A stretch of 50,201 bases of DNA from the NCBI GenBank assembly GCA_003132525.1, contig PKXZ01000015.1, positions 1 through 50,201 of the forward strand, written 5' to 3'. Numbering within the stretch: position 1 is the first letter of the stretch; the number at the start of each line of letters is the position of its first letter. Below are positions 26,305 to 35,083 of the stretch, piece by piece. A program made the position numbers and the translations under genes. The DNA is from Candidatus Dormiibacterota bacterium. Lineage in GTDB: Bacteria; Chloroflexota; Dormibacteria; Aeolococcales; Aeolococcaceae. Below the pieces are notes generated by a model. The model had not been told where the DNA came from, did no database searches, and was given only the letters and a program-made list of their open reading frames with translations.

Positions 26305-26317
26305 CACGGTTTCCGTG
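26305..26317 (-). terminator. Hairpin after the FAD oxidoreductase gene
   Basis: CACGG-TTT-CCGTG is a perfect 5-bp stem with a 3-base loop, 3 bases after the stop of the upstream gene. Short, but well placed to separate it from the MMPL promoter. Confidence 0.35.
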
Positions 26318-26319
26318 CA

Positions 26320-27732
26320 TCAGGAGTCGAACCCGAGCCCTGCAAGATCGAGGCCCCGAAGCCAGAGATTTCGGCGCCCCTGGTTGTGGTCGGCGCGATC
26401 CAGCGACCAGCGCGTCAACTGGACCACCCCAGAGCGCAACGGCTCCGGAGGGAAGGGGAGAGGACGGGTGCGAACCATGCGCAGGGCGGTGCGCTCGTTC
26501 CGCCGGCCCTCGAGAAGATCGAGCATCACCTGGGCGCCGAAACGCGAGGCCCCGACGCCGAGCCCTGTGTATCCCAGCGCGTAGGCAACGCGCCCGGCGT
26601 GGCTGGTTCCCCAGAAGGCGCAGAAGCGACTGCACGTGTCGATCGCACCGCCCCAGCGATGGGTGAAGCGCACGCCCTCGAGCTGCGGGAACGTGGCGAA
26701 GAAGTGGCCCGCAAGCTTGTCGAACGTTGCGCTGCGTTGCTCGAGTCCGACATCGACGCGGTTACCGAAGTGGTAGATGGCGTCGTAGCCACCCCAGAGG
26801 ATTCGCGAGTCGGCGGTCAGCCGGTAGTAGTGGAACTGATTGCCACTGTCGCCGATACCCTGGCGATGTGCCCAGCCGATCGACGCGAGCTGCTCGGGGG
26901 ACAGTGCTTCGGTGACGAGCACATAGTCGTAGACGGGAAGGATGTACGGGCGCAGGCGCGCCAGCAACGGCCGGTCCGCGTTGGTCGCGAGCGCAACGCG
27001 GCGCGCCGAGACGCTGCCGGATGCAGTGGTCAAGCGGATCCGATCGGACTCGGCACTGAGTCGCATCACCGCGGAATCCTCGTGGAGCCGCACGCCCGCG
27101 TCGATGCACGCGCGTCGCAATCCCCACGCCAGCTTCGCGGGATTGACGATCGCCGTGCGGTCGTGGATCTGCAGTCCGCCGTGATAGGTGGGTGAATCCA
27201 CCTCAGCACGCATCGCGCCTCGATCGAGCGCGTCGACGCGGTAGCCATGCGCACGCATCGCGTCCGCAACCTCGAGGAGCTCCTTGTATTGCCAGGGTGC
27301 GGTCGCCGCATCGAGCATCCCGGTTCGCTCGAAGTTGCAGTCGATCCCGAGGGTGCGAACCGCCGTCTCGATGGCGTCGAGGTTCTCGACACCGAGACGC
27401 TCCAGCGTGTCGAGCTCGCCGGCGAACCTGCTCAGCCCATTGGCGAAACCGTGCGTGAGGCTTGCGTCGCAGAAACCGCCGTTGCGACCCGAGGCCGCAT
27501 GGGCGGAACGCCGCGCCTCGAGCACAACGATGTCGAGCGCCGGGTGACGTTGCCGCGCAAGCAGTGCGGACCACAGGCCGGTGAAGCCCGCACCGACGAT
27601 GGCGAGGTCACACTTCGTGTCGCCCTCGAGGCGTGGTTCCGGCTGTGGTGCTTGCGGATCGTCAAGCCAGAACACAGCTGGAGCCGCATCGCGAAGCGCC
27701 GGATGGCGCGGTTGTTGGGTCACGGAGCGCAT
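26320..27732 (-). CDS. FAD-dependent oxidoreductase (DAO family, amine oxidase-like)
   Basis: The 470-residue enzyme has the dinucleotide motif CDLAIVGAGFTGLWSAL at about residues 41-57, VLEARRSAHAASGRNGGF (flavin-binding second strand and the family SGRNGG motif), and a C-terminal FAD motif ALGYTGLGVGASRFGA. This arrangement fits the DAO/GbcA-PuuB group, which oxidises secondary amines such as gamma-glutamylputrescine or glycine derivatives. The actual substrate is unknown. GGGAAG directly before ATG 27732 supports the start. It stands 54 bases upstream of a GT-C-like gene on the same strand. Confidence 0.8.
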   Translation of the reverse strand: MRSVTQQPRHPALRDAAPAVFWLDDPQAPQPEPRLEGDTKCDLAIVGAGFTGLWSALLARQRHPALDIVVLEARRSAHAASGRNGGFCDASLTHGFANGLSRFAGELDTLERLGVENLDAIETAVRTLGIDCNFERTGMLDAATAPWQYKELLEVADAMRAHGYRVDALDRGAMRAEVDSPTYHGGLQIHDRTAIVNPAKLAWGLRRACIDAGVRLHEDSAVMRLSAESDRIRLTTASGSVSARRVALATNADRPLLARLRPYILPVYDYVLVTEALSPEQLASIGWAHRQGIGDSGNQFHYYRLTADSRILWGGYDAIYHFGNRVDVGLEQRSATFDKLAGHFFATFPQLEGVRFTHRWGGAIDTCSRFCAFWGTSHAGRVAYALGYTGLGVGASRFGAQVMLDLLEGRRNERTALRMVRTRPLPFPPEPLRSGVVQLTRWSLDRADHNQGRRNLWLRGLDLAGLGFDS

Positions 27733-27786
27733 CTTCCCAGAGCGCCGGTATCCGGCACGACCAGACGCGGCGCCAAGCGCTCAGTC

Positions 27787-29301
27787 CTAGCCGGTGGTGG
27801 CTCCTGTAAGCGCCGAGTTCTTGACCATGATCACGGCCAGTCCGTCGTCATAGACCCTGGTCCATTGCGGGTCGACCTCCAGCGCGAGCACCTCGGGTGC
27901 ACCCGGCACGTCGACGACGTAGTCGATGTCCCACTGCGCGAAGATCTGCTGCCAGTCGGGATTCCCGGTCTCGACATCGCTCACCTGTTGCATGACCTTG
28001 TTGCCGAGCAGAGTCGCCTCACCGAACGAGAAGACGCGGCGGTTCGGGTCCGGGTAGAAGCGGAAGATGAGATAGCCGCCCCAGCCGTACTGGTTGAACA
28101 TGTGCGTCCCCACGGTCGGGTGCGCAGCCAGCCAGTTCGAAGCGCCGACAGGGAAATTCGCTGCCGTCGCTCGTGCCTGATTGGACAGGGTCCCGTGCAC
28201 GAAATACGCGGTGCCGAGAATCGCGACGACGAGGACCGCTGCCGCGCCGGCAAGCATGTCCCTGGCGCGCGGGGCCATCCATGTCCGGACGCGCTGCGCC
28301 AGTGCCACCTTCTCCCAACCGGCCGAGAACGACCATATGAGCAAAGGGGTTTCCGCTGCCACGAACAATGCTGAGTGGCGCACCGCGGAGAGGGCCAGAT
28401 AGGTGACCGCAACGGTGAGGCACACGTCCCACAACGACGGGCGTCGCAGCATGAACGCGATCGGCAGCAGGAGCAGCATCAGCTCGAACCCGCGCTCCTC
28501 GAGGACGTGAAAGTTGGGCGACTGCCATTCAGCGATGAAGTTCTGCTGCACGCTGGAGAACTGCGGCTGGATCACATAACCGTAGAGGTGGATGCCGTTC
28601 GGGTTGATGACCGCCGCGACCACGCAACCAACGAAGATCAACACGAGGTTGCGCACGCGGCGCTTGTGGGTGTCGCCGTCGACGCGCCGTATCCAGTGCA
28701 CCACTTCGACGAATGCGGCAACGCCGACCGGCACGAGGCCGAAGAGGAATCCGCCATGCAGGTTGGCCCACGCGACCATCACGAGCGGGAGCCAGTAGAT
28801 GGCCCGCGACTTGCCGCGCAGATACCCGTCGAGCCAGAGCAGCTCGAGGGCGGTGAAGGTGAACGTGATCATCTGCGGCCGCGGTCCCCAGACCAGGACC
28901 GCACCCAGACCCGCGATGCCGATCATGATCGCGGCGACCACCTTGTTGGCCGGCTCGAGGTGCACGCGCCGCCAGATGAGCAGGAACCCGATGAAGCTCA
29001 CCGCGCCGAACGCGATGGACACCAGCGCCAGCCCACCGACGTTGTAGAAGAGGTACGCGATGATCTCGGTCAGGTACTCGGGGTCGATCCATTTGGCGCC
29101 GGCGACAGTGAAGGTGAAGAGATCGTGGGAGACAACCTGGTGGTGATCAACCATCCACTGTCCGGTCATCAGGTGCCAGAAGATGTCTGGATCGCCGCCG
29201 CGCCGCACGAGCACGCAGAGGATCACGACGAACGCGGCGACCACCAGCAGCTGTCCGGGCGTGATGCGTCGGAGGCGGCTGCTGAGGGCTGCAGACATCA
29301 C
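27787..29301 (-). CDS. GT-C-like multipass membrane protein of unknown function
   Basis: The 504-residue product has about ten membrane segments and a soluble C-terminal region of roughly 110 residues. The first loop has GDPDIFWHLMTGQWMVDHH and HDLFTFTVAGAKWIDPEYL, an arrangement with acidic residues and His like that of GT-C glycosyltransferases. The C-terminal region has NQYGWGGYLIFRFYPDPNRRVF. I know similar uncharacterised proteins in high-GC bacteria but no proven function. GTG 29301 and ATG 29298 are adjacent; TACCCT at 29307-29312 on the same strand acts as a -10 box at leaderless distance. Confidence 0.65.
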   Translation of the reverse strand: MMSAALSSRLRRITPGQLLVVAAFVVILCVLVRRGGDPDIFWHLMTGQWMVDHHQVVSHDLFTFTVAGAKWIDPEYLTEIIAYLFYNVGGLALVSIAFGAVSFIGFLLIWRRVHLEPANKVVAAIMIGIAGLGAVLVWGPRPQMITFTFTALELLWLDGYLRGKSRAIYWLPLVMVAWANLHGGFLFGLVPVGVAAFVEVVHWIRRVDGDTHKRRVRNLVLIFVGCVVAAVINPNGIHLYGYVIQPQFSSVQQNFIAEWQSPNFHVLEERGFELMLLLLPIAFMLRRPSLWDVCLTVAVTYLALSAVRHSALFVAAETPLLIWSFSAGWEKVALAQRVRTWMAPRARDMLAGAAAVLVVAILGTAYFVHGTLSNQARATAANFPVGASNWLAAHPTVGTHMFNQYGWGGYLIFRFYPDPNRRVFSFGEATLLGNKVMQQVSDVETGNPDWQQIFAQWDIDYVVDVPGAPEVLALEVDPQWTRVYDDGLAVIMVKNSALTGATTG

Positions 29302-29306
29302 GCCGA

Positions 29307-29312
29307 AGGGTA
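29307..29312 (-). promoter_or_regulatory. -10 box at leaderless distance from the GT-C-like gene
   Basis: TACCCT on the minus strand ends 5 bases before GTG 29301 and 8 before ATG 29298. Confidence 0.35.
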
Positions 29313-29384
29313 CTCAGTGTTGCGTCCGGCGCGACCGGCCGCATCGCGCGTCACAAATCGGAGCGTCGCGGTGCTTCAGTTCAT

Positions 29385-29957
29385 GTGGTCGAGCTCTCCG
29401 CCGTCGAACCCGCCGGACGCCGGGTCTTGACAGACCTCCCGCGCCCGACTCCAGAGGTCGGCGCGCGGCCGGCGAGTTTCGACCGGCTCTTTGAGGATGA
29501 ATACGCGCGAGTCGCGGCGATCGCGCGGCGGGTGTTGGGCGATCCGGCCGCGGCGGAGGACGTCGCCCAGGATGTCTTCCTCGATGTGCATCGGCGGTTC
29601 GGCGACAACCCCGGCGCGAAGGCCGCGGCCTGGGCGCGGACGGCCGCCGCTCACACCGCCCTGAACGTCATCCGGAGCAACCGGCGCCGCGCCGGCCGCG
29701 AGGAGCGCTTCGCCGCCGAGCCCAGCGAGGCGCACGATCCGCAGGCGGCTGTCGAAGCCGCCGAAACCAGCCGTGCCGTCCGCGCGGCCCTGGCCCGAAT
29801 CCCCAAGCGTCAGGCCACGGTGCTCGCGCTCCGCTACAGCGGCCTGAGCTACGCCGAGATTGCGTCGACCCTCGGCATCGGAGTGAACGCGGTGGGGACG
29901 AGACTGCGGCGCGCTGAGGCGCGCTTGCGCAAGGAGGTTGATGATGCATCCGTCTAA
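29385..29957 (+). CDS. ECF-type RNA polymerase sigma factor
   Basis: The 190-residue product has sigma region 2 (FDRLFEDEYARVAAIARRVLGDPAAAEDVAQDVFLDVHRRF, at about 32-72) and region 4 (IPKRQATVLALRYSGLSYAEIASTLGI with the helix-turn-helix at about 150-175). It lacks region 3, as ECF factors do. The listed GTG gives about 30 extra N-terminal residues of uncertain reality. The downstream gene, whose start overlaps its end by 14 bases, encodes the likely anti-sigma factor. The pair heads an ABC transporter operon, so the sigma factor probably controls this operon and responds to an envelope signal. Confidence 0.9.
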   Translation: MVELSAVEPAGRRVLTDLPRPTPEVGARPASFDRLFEDEYARVAAIARRVLGDPAAAEDVAQDVFLDVHRRFGDNPGAKAAAWARTAAAHTALNVIRSNRRRAGREERFAAEPSEAHDPQAAVEAAETSRAVRAALARIPKRQATVLALRYSGLSYAEIASTLGIGVNAVGTRLRRAEARLRKEVDDASV

Positions 29958-31062
29958 CGGCACGCTGCGCCGCTCGCTCGACGAATCTGTTGCCGTCGAT
30001 GCTTCGAGCCGCGCGCACGTCGCGCAATGCGCTCGATGCGGCGCGCGGCTCCAGCGCATGAGCACAAATGCCACCGCGGTCAGCTCGATGCTCGCATCGC
30101 CCGATCCGGTCGTCGACCTGGGCGCTGCGCGAGCCCGGCTGGCGTTCAAAGAGTCCGAGCCCCTGGCGGGAAAAAACTCTGCGCGGGCGACCCGACGCAC
30201 CTGGTCCGGGAACACACTCGCCGGGCGCGTCGTGGCCGCCGTCGCCGTCGTGGCCGGCGCCAGCGTGCTGCTCGTTGCCACCGGAGGCGCCCAGGACTTT
30301 CTCAGCCTCTTCCAGCCGTCCCAACCCGTCGCGGTCCCCGTGACCGCGACGGACGTGCGCTCGCTCGCCGGTCTCGCCAGCTACGGAACCGTCTCCGGCG
30401 CTCCGTCGATCGCCTTCAAGCCCGAGTCCGATGCCGCTGCAGCGGCGGCCGTCGCCGGCCTCGCAGTTCCCACGGTTGCCGACCTGCCGGCTGGAACCCC
30501 AGCACCGCCGGCCTACGCCGTCGTATCAGGCGGCGTCGTCACCTTCCGGTTCGACGCGGCACTCGCTCGGGCGGCGGCTGCCCGGGCTGGTGGCCGGCTC
30601 CCGGCCCTGCCCGCGGGGCTCGACGGCAGCACGCTGTCGGTATCGATCGCGCCGGCGGTGGTGGTCTCCTACGGTGTCGATCCCGCGACCCTGCTCCAGG
30701 GTGGTGAGGTTCCAACCGGTCCGGCATTCATCGTGGTTGCGACGCGCATCCCGACCGTGAGCACGACGGGTGTCACCGCCCGCCAGCTCGAGGACTACCT
30801 CCTCTCGGTCCCCGGCATCCCTGCCGACGTCGCCTCAGAGCTACGCGCCATCGGCAACCCGGACGAGACGATCCCCGTGCCGATTCCGATCGATCTTGCG
30901 AGCGGCTCGGCGGTCACGATCAACGGCGCGCGAGGCGTTCTGATCGGGGATTCGACCGGGCTCGGTAGCGCTGTCATCTGGCAACACAATGGCGTCGTGG
31001 ATGCCATCGCCGGAACGCTCACCGTCGGCGAGGTGCTCGACGTCGCACGTTCGACCCATTGA
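29944..31062 (+). CDS. Membrane anti-sigma factor with ZAS motif
   Basis: The N-terminal cytoplasmic part carries HVAQCARC (H25, C29, C32), the HxxxCxxC zinc anti-sigma motif. One membrane segment follows at about 88-110 (GRVVAAVAVVAGASVLLV). The remaining 260 residues are extracytoplasmic, Ala/Val/Pro-rich and without a family I recognise; they may be the sensor. ATG 29944 is chosen because AAGGAGG (29931-29937) is 6 bases upstream. The stop overlaps the TTG start of the ABC ATPase. The C-terminal domain is much larger than in minimal anti-sigma factors, so it may sense a ligand handled by the ABC transporter. Confidence 0.8.
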   Translation: MHPSNGTLRRSLDESVAVDASSRAHVAQCARCGARLQRMSTNATAVSSMLASPDPVVDLGAARARLAFKESEPLAGKNSARATRRTWSGNTLAGRVVAAVAVVAGASVLLVATGGAQDFLSLFQPSQPVAVPVTATDVRSLAGLASYGTVSGAPSIAFKPESDAAAAAAVAGLAVPTVADLPAGTPAPPAYAVVSGGVVTFRFDAALARAAAARAGGRLPALPAGLDGSTLSVSIAPAVVVSYGVDPATLLQGGEVPTGPAFIVVATRIPTVSTTGVTARQLEDYLLSVPGIPADVASELRAIGNPDETIPVPIPIDLASGSAVTINGARGVLIGDSTGLGSAVIWQHNGVVDAIAGTLTVGEVLDVARSTH

Positions 31063-32015
31063 CAGCTCAAGACGCCGGCCCACCGCCGCCACCGGCGGAC
31101 GGAGCGGCGGTGCAGACCCTCGAGCTGACCAAGCACTACGGGGCGTCCGTGGCCCTCTCGGGCCTGACCATGGTCGTGCCCAGAGGCGAGGTGTTCGGCT
31201 TCCTCGGCCCCAACGGGAGTGGCAAGACCACGGCGGTGAAGCTGCTCCTCGGCCTCAACCGTCCCACCGGCGGCGAGGCATGGGTGCTCGGGCATCCGGC
31301 CGGGGATCGCCAGACGCGGAGCCGAGTCGGGTATCTGCCGGAGCTGTTCCGCTACCAGGGATGGCTCAGCGCCGCCGAGGTGCTCGGGCTGCATTGCAGG
31401 CTCGCGGGGATCGCACGCGCCGAATGGCGGGCGCAGATCGCCGGCGCTCTCTCGACGGTGGGGCTCACGGGGCACGCCGATGCCAAGGTCGAGACATTCT
31501 CCAAAGGGATGCAGCAGCGTCTCGGGCTCGGTGTCGCGCTGCTCGGGAATCCCGAGCTCGTGATCCTCGATGAACCCACGTCCGCGCTCGACCCCGTCGG
31601 CCGTGCGGACACACGCACGATCATCCGTCGTCTTCGCGATCGCGGATGCGCCGTTTTCCTGAACTCGCACCTCCTCGGCGAGGTGGAGCAGATCTGCGAT
31701 CGGGCAGCGGTGGTGGCCGATGGTCGCGTCCTCGCGATCGGGCGGCTCGACGAGCTGCTCGGCAGCGGTGGTGTCCGGGTGCGCCTGACCGGGCTGACCG
31801 ATGTAGGGCGCGCGTCGCTCGCGCGTCGCGGGACGCTCGCCGAGCACGAAGGCTGGTTCGTGGTCAACGGCGTTGACGCCGATGCGGTGCCTGATCTTGT
31901 GGCCGAACTGGTCGCGAGTGGCGCGAGGGTGTATGCCGTCGAGCCGGTCCGCCAGACGCTCGAGGAGCGGTTTCTCTCCCTGGTCGAGGCCGAGCAGGCG
32001 CGATGGCAGCGGTAA
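31059..32015 (+). CDS. ABC transporter ATP-binding protein
   Basis: The 318-residue ATPase shows Walker A GPNGSGKTT, Q-loop region YLPELFRYQGW, signature variant FSKGMQQR, Walker B LVILDEPTSALDP and H-loop NSHLLGE. A C-terminal extension of about 90 residues is of the DrrA/CcmA-like exporter type. The TTG start overlaps the anti-sigma stop (TTGA); the first 18 residues are Pro/Ala-rich and precede the ATPase fold. The partner permease begins inside its last codons. The substrate is unknown. Confidence 0.9.
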   Translation: MTAQDAGPPPPPADGAAVQTLELTKHYGASVALSGLTMVVPRGEVFGFLGPNGSGKTTAVKLLLGLNRPTGGEAWVLGHPAGDRQTRSRVGYLPELFRYQGWLSAAEVLGLHCRLAGIARAEWRAQIAGALSTVGLTGHADAKVETFSKGMQQRLGLGVALLGNPELVILDEPTSALDPVGRADTRTIIRRLRDRGCAVFLNSHLLGEVEQICDRAAVVADGRVLAIGRLDELLGSGGVRVRLTGLTDVGRASLARRGTLAEHEGWFVVNGVDADAVPDLVAELVASGARVYAVEPVRQTLEERFLSLVEAEQARWQR

Positions 32016-32860
32016 CCATCGCGCGCCTCACGATTCGCGAGGCCGCGCGACGAAAGCTGTTGCTGGCGCTGGCCATTCTCACGGTGATCGTGATCGGGCT
32101 CACGGGGTGGGGCTTCCAGCACCTCACCACGCTCACCAATCCAGACGGCAGCCGGATCGCCGCCGGTGAGCTGCGCCTCGCGGTATCCCAGGTGCTGGTG
32201 CTGGTCGAGTTCATGTTCAGTGGCGTGCTCGCACTGAGCGCAGTGGTCGTGGCATCTCCAGCCATCTCCAGCGAGCTCGAGTCGGGTGTCGCCCTCTCGA
32301 TGCTCGCGCGCCCGGTGAGCAGGTACCAGGTCGTCCTCGGAAAGTGGCTCGGGCTCGCCGCGCTCATTGCGATCTACGTTGCCGCCACAACGACGCTCGA
32401 ACTCCTCGTTGTTGATGCGACCACCGGTTACGTCCCACCCGGCCCGGTCGGGCTCGGGCTGTACCTCATCGGCGAGGGCATCGTGATCATGTCCCTCGCG
32501 CTGCTGATCAGCACGCGGCTCTCCGGGATGACCGCCGGTGTCATCAGCCTCGTGCTGTTCTTCCTAGCCTGGATCGGCGGCATTGCGGGCGCAATTGGCG
32601 AAGTCTTCAGCAGTGCCGCAATCAGCAACGCGGGAACGATCAGTCAGCTCCTGCTGCCGACCGACGCGCTCTGGCGGGGTTCGGTTTATGAGCTCGAGCC
32701 AGTCCTATATCGAGCCGTGCTCGGCGCGACCACCGAACGGGCAGGGAATCCGTTCTTCGTCCAGTCGCCGCCGTCGGTGGCGTACCTGATCTGGGCCGCC
32801 TGCTGGGTGGTCCTCATCGTGGGGCTGACCGTCTGGAGCCTCCACCGCCGCGAGGTGTGA
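32003..32860 (+). CDS. ABC-2 type permease
   Basis: The 285-residue product has six membrane segments, with the short N-terminal cytoplasmic helix TIARLTIREAARRKLL and the motif SSELESGVALSMLARPVSR, common in ABC-2 permeases after the second segment. It overlaps the ATPase gene by 13 bases and forms a half-transporter pair with it. The final residues LHRREV are cytoplasmic. Its stop overlaps the GTG of a truncated gene remnant. Confidence 0.85.
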   Translation: MAAVTIARLTIREAARRKLLLALAILTVIVIGLTGWGFQHLTTLTNPDGSRIAAGELRLAVSQVLVLVEFMFSGVLALSAVVVASPAISSELESGVALSMLARPVSRYQVVLGKWLGLAALIAIYVAATTTLELLVVDATTGYVPPGPVGLGLYLIGEGIVIMSLALLISTRLSGMTAGVISLVLFFLAWIGGIAGAIGEVFSSAAISNAGTISQLLLPTDALWRGSVYELEPVLYRAVLGATTERAGNPFFVQSPPSVAYLIWAACWVVLIVGLTVWSLHRREV

Positions 32861-33258
32861 CCCCAGGGTCCCCACAGAGGCTGTACAGGAGCCCGTACTG
32901 GACCGAATGGCCCACGGGGACGACCGCGGGAACCTACCCAGCGGCATTCATCGACTCGTTCCCGACAACGAACGGTAAGCAGTACGCGCACTACTTCTTC
33001 CAGACCGACATCGCGCTGAGCGAGTCCTCATGCACCTCGACCACCCTCAGTGGGTGCACGGTGCCGCCGGACGGTCCGGGTAACTTCTACCCGTACTGGA
33101 GCGGGACCAAGGTCAACGGGCAGTGCGTCTTTGAATTCGGCAACGTCTCGTCGCGCGTGAACACGTTCGGCAAGGACGCTGAATACGGGACGGACCAGTT
33201 CATGACTCTGGGTTACCCGGAGTTCATCGGGTCGACCCATAACGTCTCGAATTGCTGA
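32857..33258 (+). pseudogene. Remnant of a secreted-protein gene, 5' end lost
   Basis: The frame encodes 133 residues starting at a GTG that overlaps the permease stop (GTGA). It resembles the C-terminal part of a secreted protein family in which segments like NGKQYAHYFFQTDI, a Cys pair (ESSC..SGC), PPDGPGNFYPYWS and CVFEFGNV occur after an N-terminal export signal. Here no signal peptide, membrane segment or N-terminal domain exists: the text begins directly with SPYWTEWP. Four Cys are unlikely to form disulfides if the protein stays inside the cell. It may be a decayed gene or a truncated cytoplasmic product. The family match is from memory of similar sequences, not a search. Confidence 0.5.
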
Positions 33259-33283
33259 GCGCCTAGGCACTCGCGCAACGACA

Positions 33284-33316
33284 CCTGCCGGTCGAGCACT
33301 GCGCTCGGCCGGCAGG
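33284..33316 (+). terminator. Strong stem-loop ending the sigma/ABC operon
   Basis: A 14-bp stem (33284-33297 with 33303-33316, one T-G wobble) with a 5-base loop ACTGC, 26 bases after the last stop. No T-run, but very stable. Confidence 0.65.
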
Positions 33317-33402
33317 CCTGTGTCAGGGCCCTTTCCGGGGGTACGACGACTTGGCTATCCTGCGCTGGCGCGCGGCGAACGCCGCGGAGCAGGGGGTGAG
33401 AC

Positions 33403-35055
33403 ATGAGCGACCGATACCAGGGGCCAATCCGGGGACGCAGGTCAGCCAGGACACCGCTGACCGCGGGCCTGCGCCGGCTGTTCGCGGTCCATGAATCGGC
33501 GGCGGAGCGCAAGCTTCCCGTCGACGCGATTCTCGAAGAGCTCGAGACGCGCGTGGTCGCGACCCGGCCCTTGTCGCGCAGGAAATTTCTCACCGGCGCG
33601 GCGGCGGCCGGAGCGGGTCTTGCGCTCGCGCCCGCGGTCAACGCCATGGCATCGGTGCGACAGCTGTCGTCGCGACATCAGCCTCGCATCGCCGTGGTGG
33701 GCGCGGGCCTGGCGGGACTGCGCTGCAGCCATCTGCTCTGGACGCGCTACGGAGTCCACTCGACGCTGTACGAGGGGCATCCCGAACGCATCGGCGGCCG
33801 GTGCTGGTCACTTCGTGACTATTTCTCCGACGGGTTGATCACCGAGCATGGTGGCGCGTTCATCGACTCGGATCAGTACGCGGCCCTCGACCTCGCCGCC
33901 GAGCTCGGACTGCGGCTCGAGGACTACAACGGCGGCGAGCTGATCGGACTGCCGGAGGTGTACTGGTTCGACGGCGGTTACTACACCTACGCCGAGGCGA
34001 GTGCGGACTGGGAGGCGTTCGGATACAAGGCATTCCACAACGCCGTGAACGAGTCGAACACGGCGCGTGGTCTCGCGCGGCTCGACAAGCTGTCGGCGCC
34101 GGCGTGGCTCGATGAGACGCCGATCGGCAGCACGTCCCGGTTTGGACAGCTGATGATCGCCAACACTGTCTCCGAGAATGGCGGCGATCCGGGCGATCAA
34201 TCCGCGCTCGATCTGATCGGCCTCACCGGGGTCAATCCGCGGTCGTCGCTCGACCCGCTGCCCGGTTACGACGAGAAGTGGCACATCATCGGAGGCAACG
34301 ATCAGCTGGTGCACGGCATGGCCGGTCAGTTGCCGGCGGGCGCCATCCAGCTCGGCCACCGGTTGGTCGCGATCCGGGAGAACAGCGACGGCTCGCACAC
34401 CCTCACGTTTGACGTGGGCGGCGCGACGACAGATGTGGTGGCCGATTACGTCGCGCTCGCACTACCGTTCACGCTGCTCCGCGACGTCGACCTGAGCCAC
34501 GCGGGTTTCACCGCGAGCAAGCTCCGGGTCATCGACACGCTCGGCATGGGCTCAAACGCCAAGATCCACATCGAGGTCGCCGAGAAGACGTGGGCGAAGC
34601 ATGGATTCAACGGCGTCGCGTACACGAGTCACGACAGCTTCGACGTGTGCTGGGATGACTCGGTACCGCTCGGTCCCGACGGGGCACCGGCACTGCTGCT
34701 CGCGTTTCCAGGTGCGAACGCGGGTCGCAACACGCTCACCGGCGATGCGCACGGACCGTCACCGGTCAAGGACACCAACTGGTTCCTGGATCGGATCGAC
34801 CCGATCTTCCCGGGGACGCGCGCAGCGTTCACCGGCGCCTCATACGAGGACCACTGGGTGCGTGATCCCTGGGTGAAGGGCGCGTATTCGTTCTACAAGG
34901 TCGGCCAGTACGCGACCTTTGGTGCGATCGCGGCCGCGGCGCAGGGGCGGGTCCACTTTGCCGGCGAACACACGTCGATCAACAACCAGGGTTTTCTCGA
35001 CGGCGCCGTCGAAACGGGCGCTCGCGCGGCAAGGGAGATCGTCGCCCAGCTCTAG
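33403..35055 (+). CDS. Tat-exported flavin monoamine oxidase-like protein
   Basis: The 550-residue product carries a twin-arginine motif LSRRKFLTG (RR at 59-60) followed by a hydrophobic region to about 82. The FAD-binding motif VVGAGLAGL lies at 98-106 and the amine oxidase signature GGRCWSLRD follows. Late motifs RVHFAGEHTS and GFLDGAVETGARAA complete the FAD site. It probably oxidises amines or amino acids outside the cytoplasm. Unusually, about 55 residues precede the twin arginines. GGGGTGAGAC precedes ATG 33403. No in-frame Met near the Tat motif offers a shorter start, so the extension may be real. It converges with the CGNR gene. Confidence 0.8.
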   Translation: MSDRYQGPIRGRRSARTPLTAGLRRLFAVHESAAERKLPVDAILEELETRVVATRPLSRRKFLTGAAAAGAGLALAPAVNAMASVRQLSSRHQPRIAVVGAGLAGLRCSHLLWTRYGVHSTLYEGHPERIGGRCWSLRDYFSDGLITEHGGAFIDSDQYAALDLAAELGLRLEDYNGGELIGLPEVYWFDGGYYTYAEASADWEAFGYKAFHNAVNESNTARGLARLDKLSAPAWLDETPIGSTSRFGQLMIANTVSENGGDPGDQSALDLIGLTGVNPRSSLDPLPGYDEKWHIIGGNDQLVHGMAGQLPAGAIQLGHRLVAIRENSDGSHTLTFDVGGATTDVVADYVALALPFTLLRDVDLSHAGFTASKLRVIDTLGMGSNAKIHIEVAEKTWAKHGFNGVAYTSHDSFDVCWDDSVPLGPDGAPALLLAFPGANAGRNTLTGDAHGPSPVKDTNWFLDRIDPIFPGTRAAFTGASYEDHWVRDPWVKGAYSFYKVGQYATFGAIAAAAQGRVHFAGEHTSINNQGFLDGAVETGARAAREIVAQL

Positions 35056-35083
35056 GGGAGCGAGGCACCGCCCGGCGGCTCGG

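Noticed and set aside
26318-26345. A tRNA T-arm-like stretch on the minus strand (GGGTTCGACTCC)
   Set aside because: It encodes the last residues of the FAD oxidoreductase (GLGFDS, stop). No matching acceptor, D-arm or anticodon arm lies at the right distance.
28375-29430. 351-codon plus-strand ORF
   Set aside because: Shadow of the GT-C-like membrane protein gene; charged low-complexity text and it would run into the sigma factor gene.
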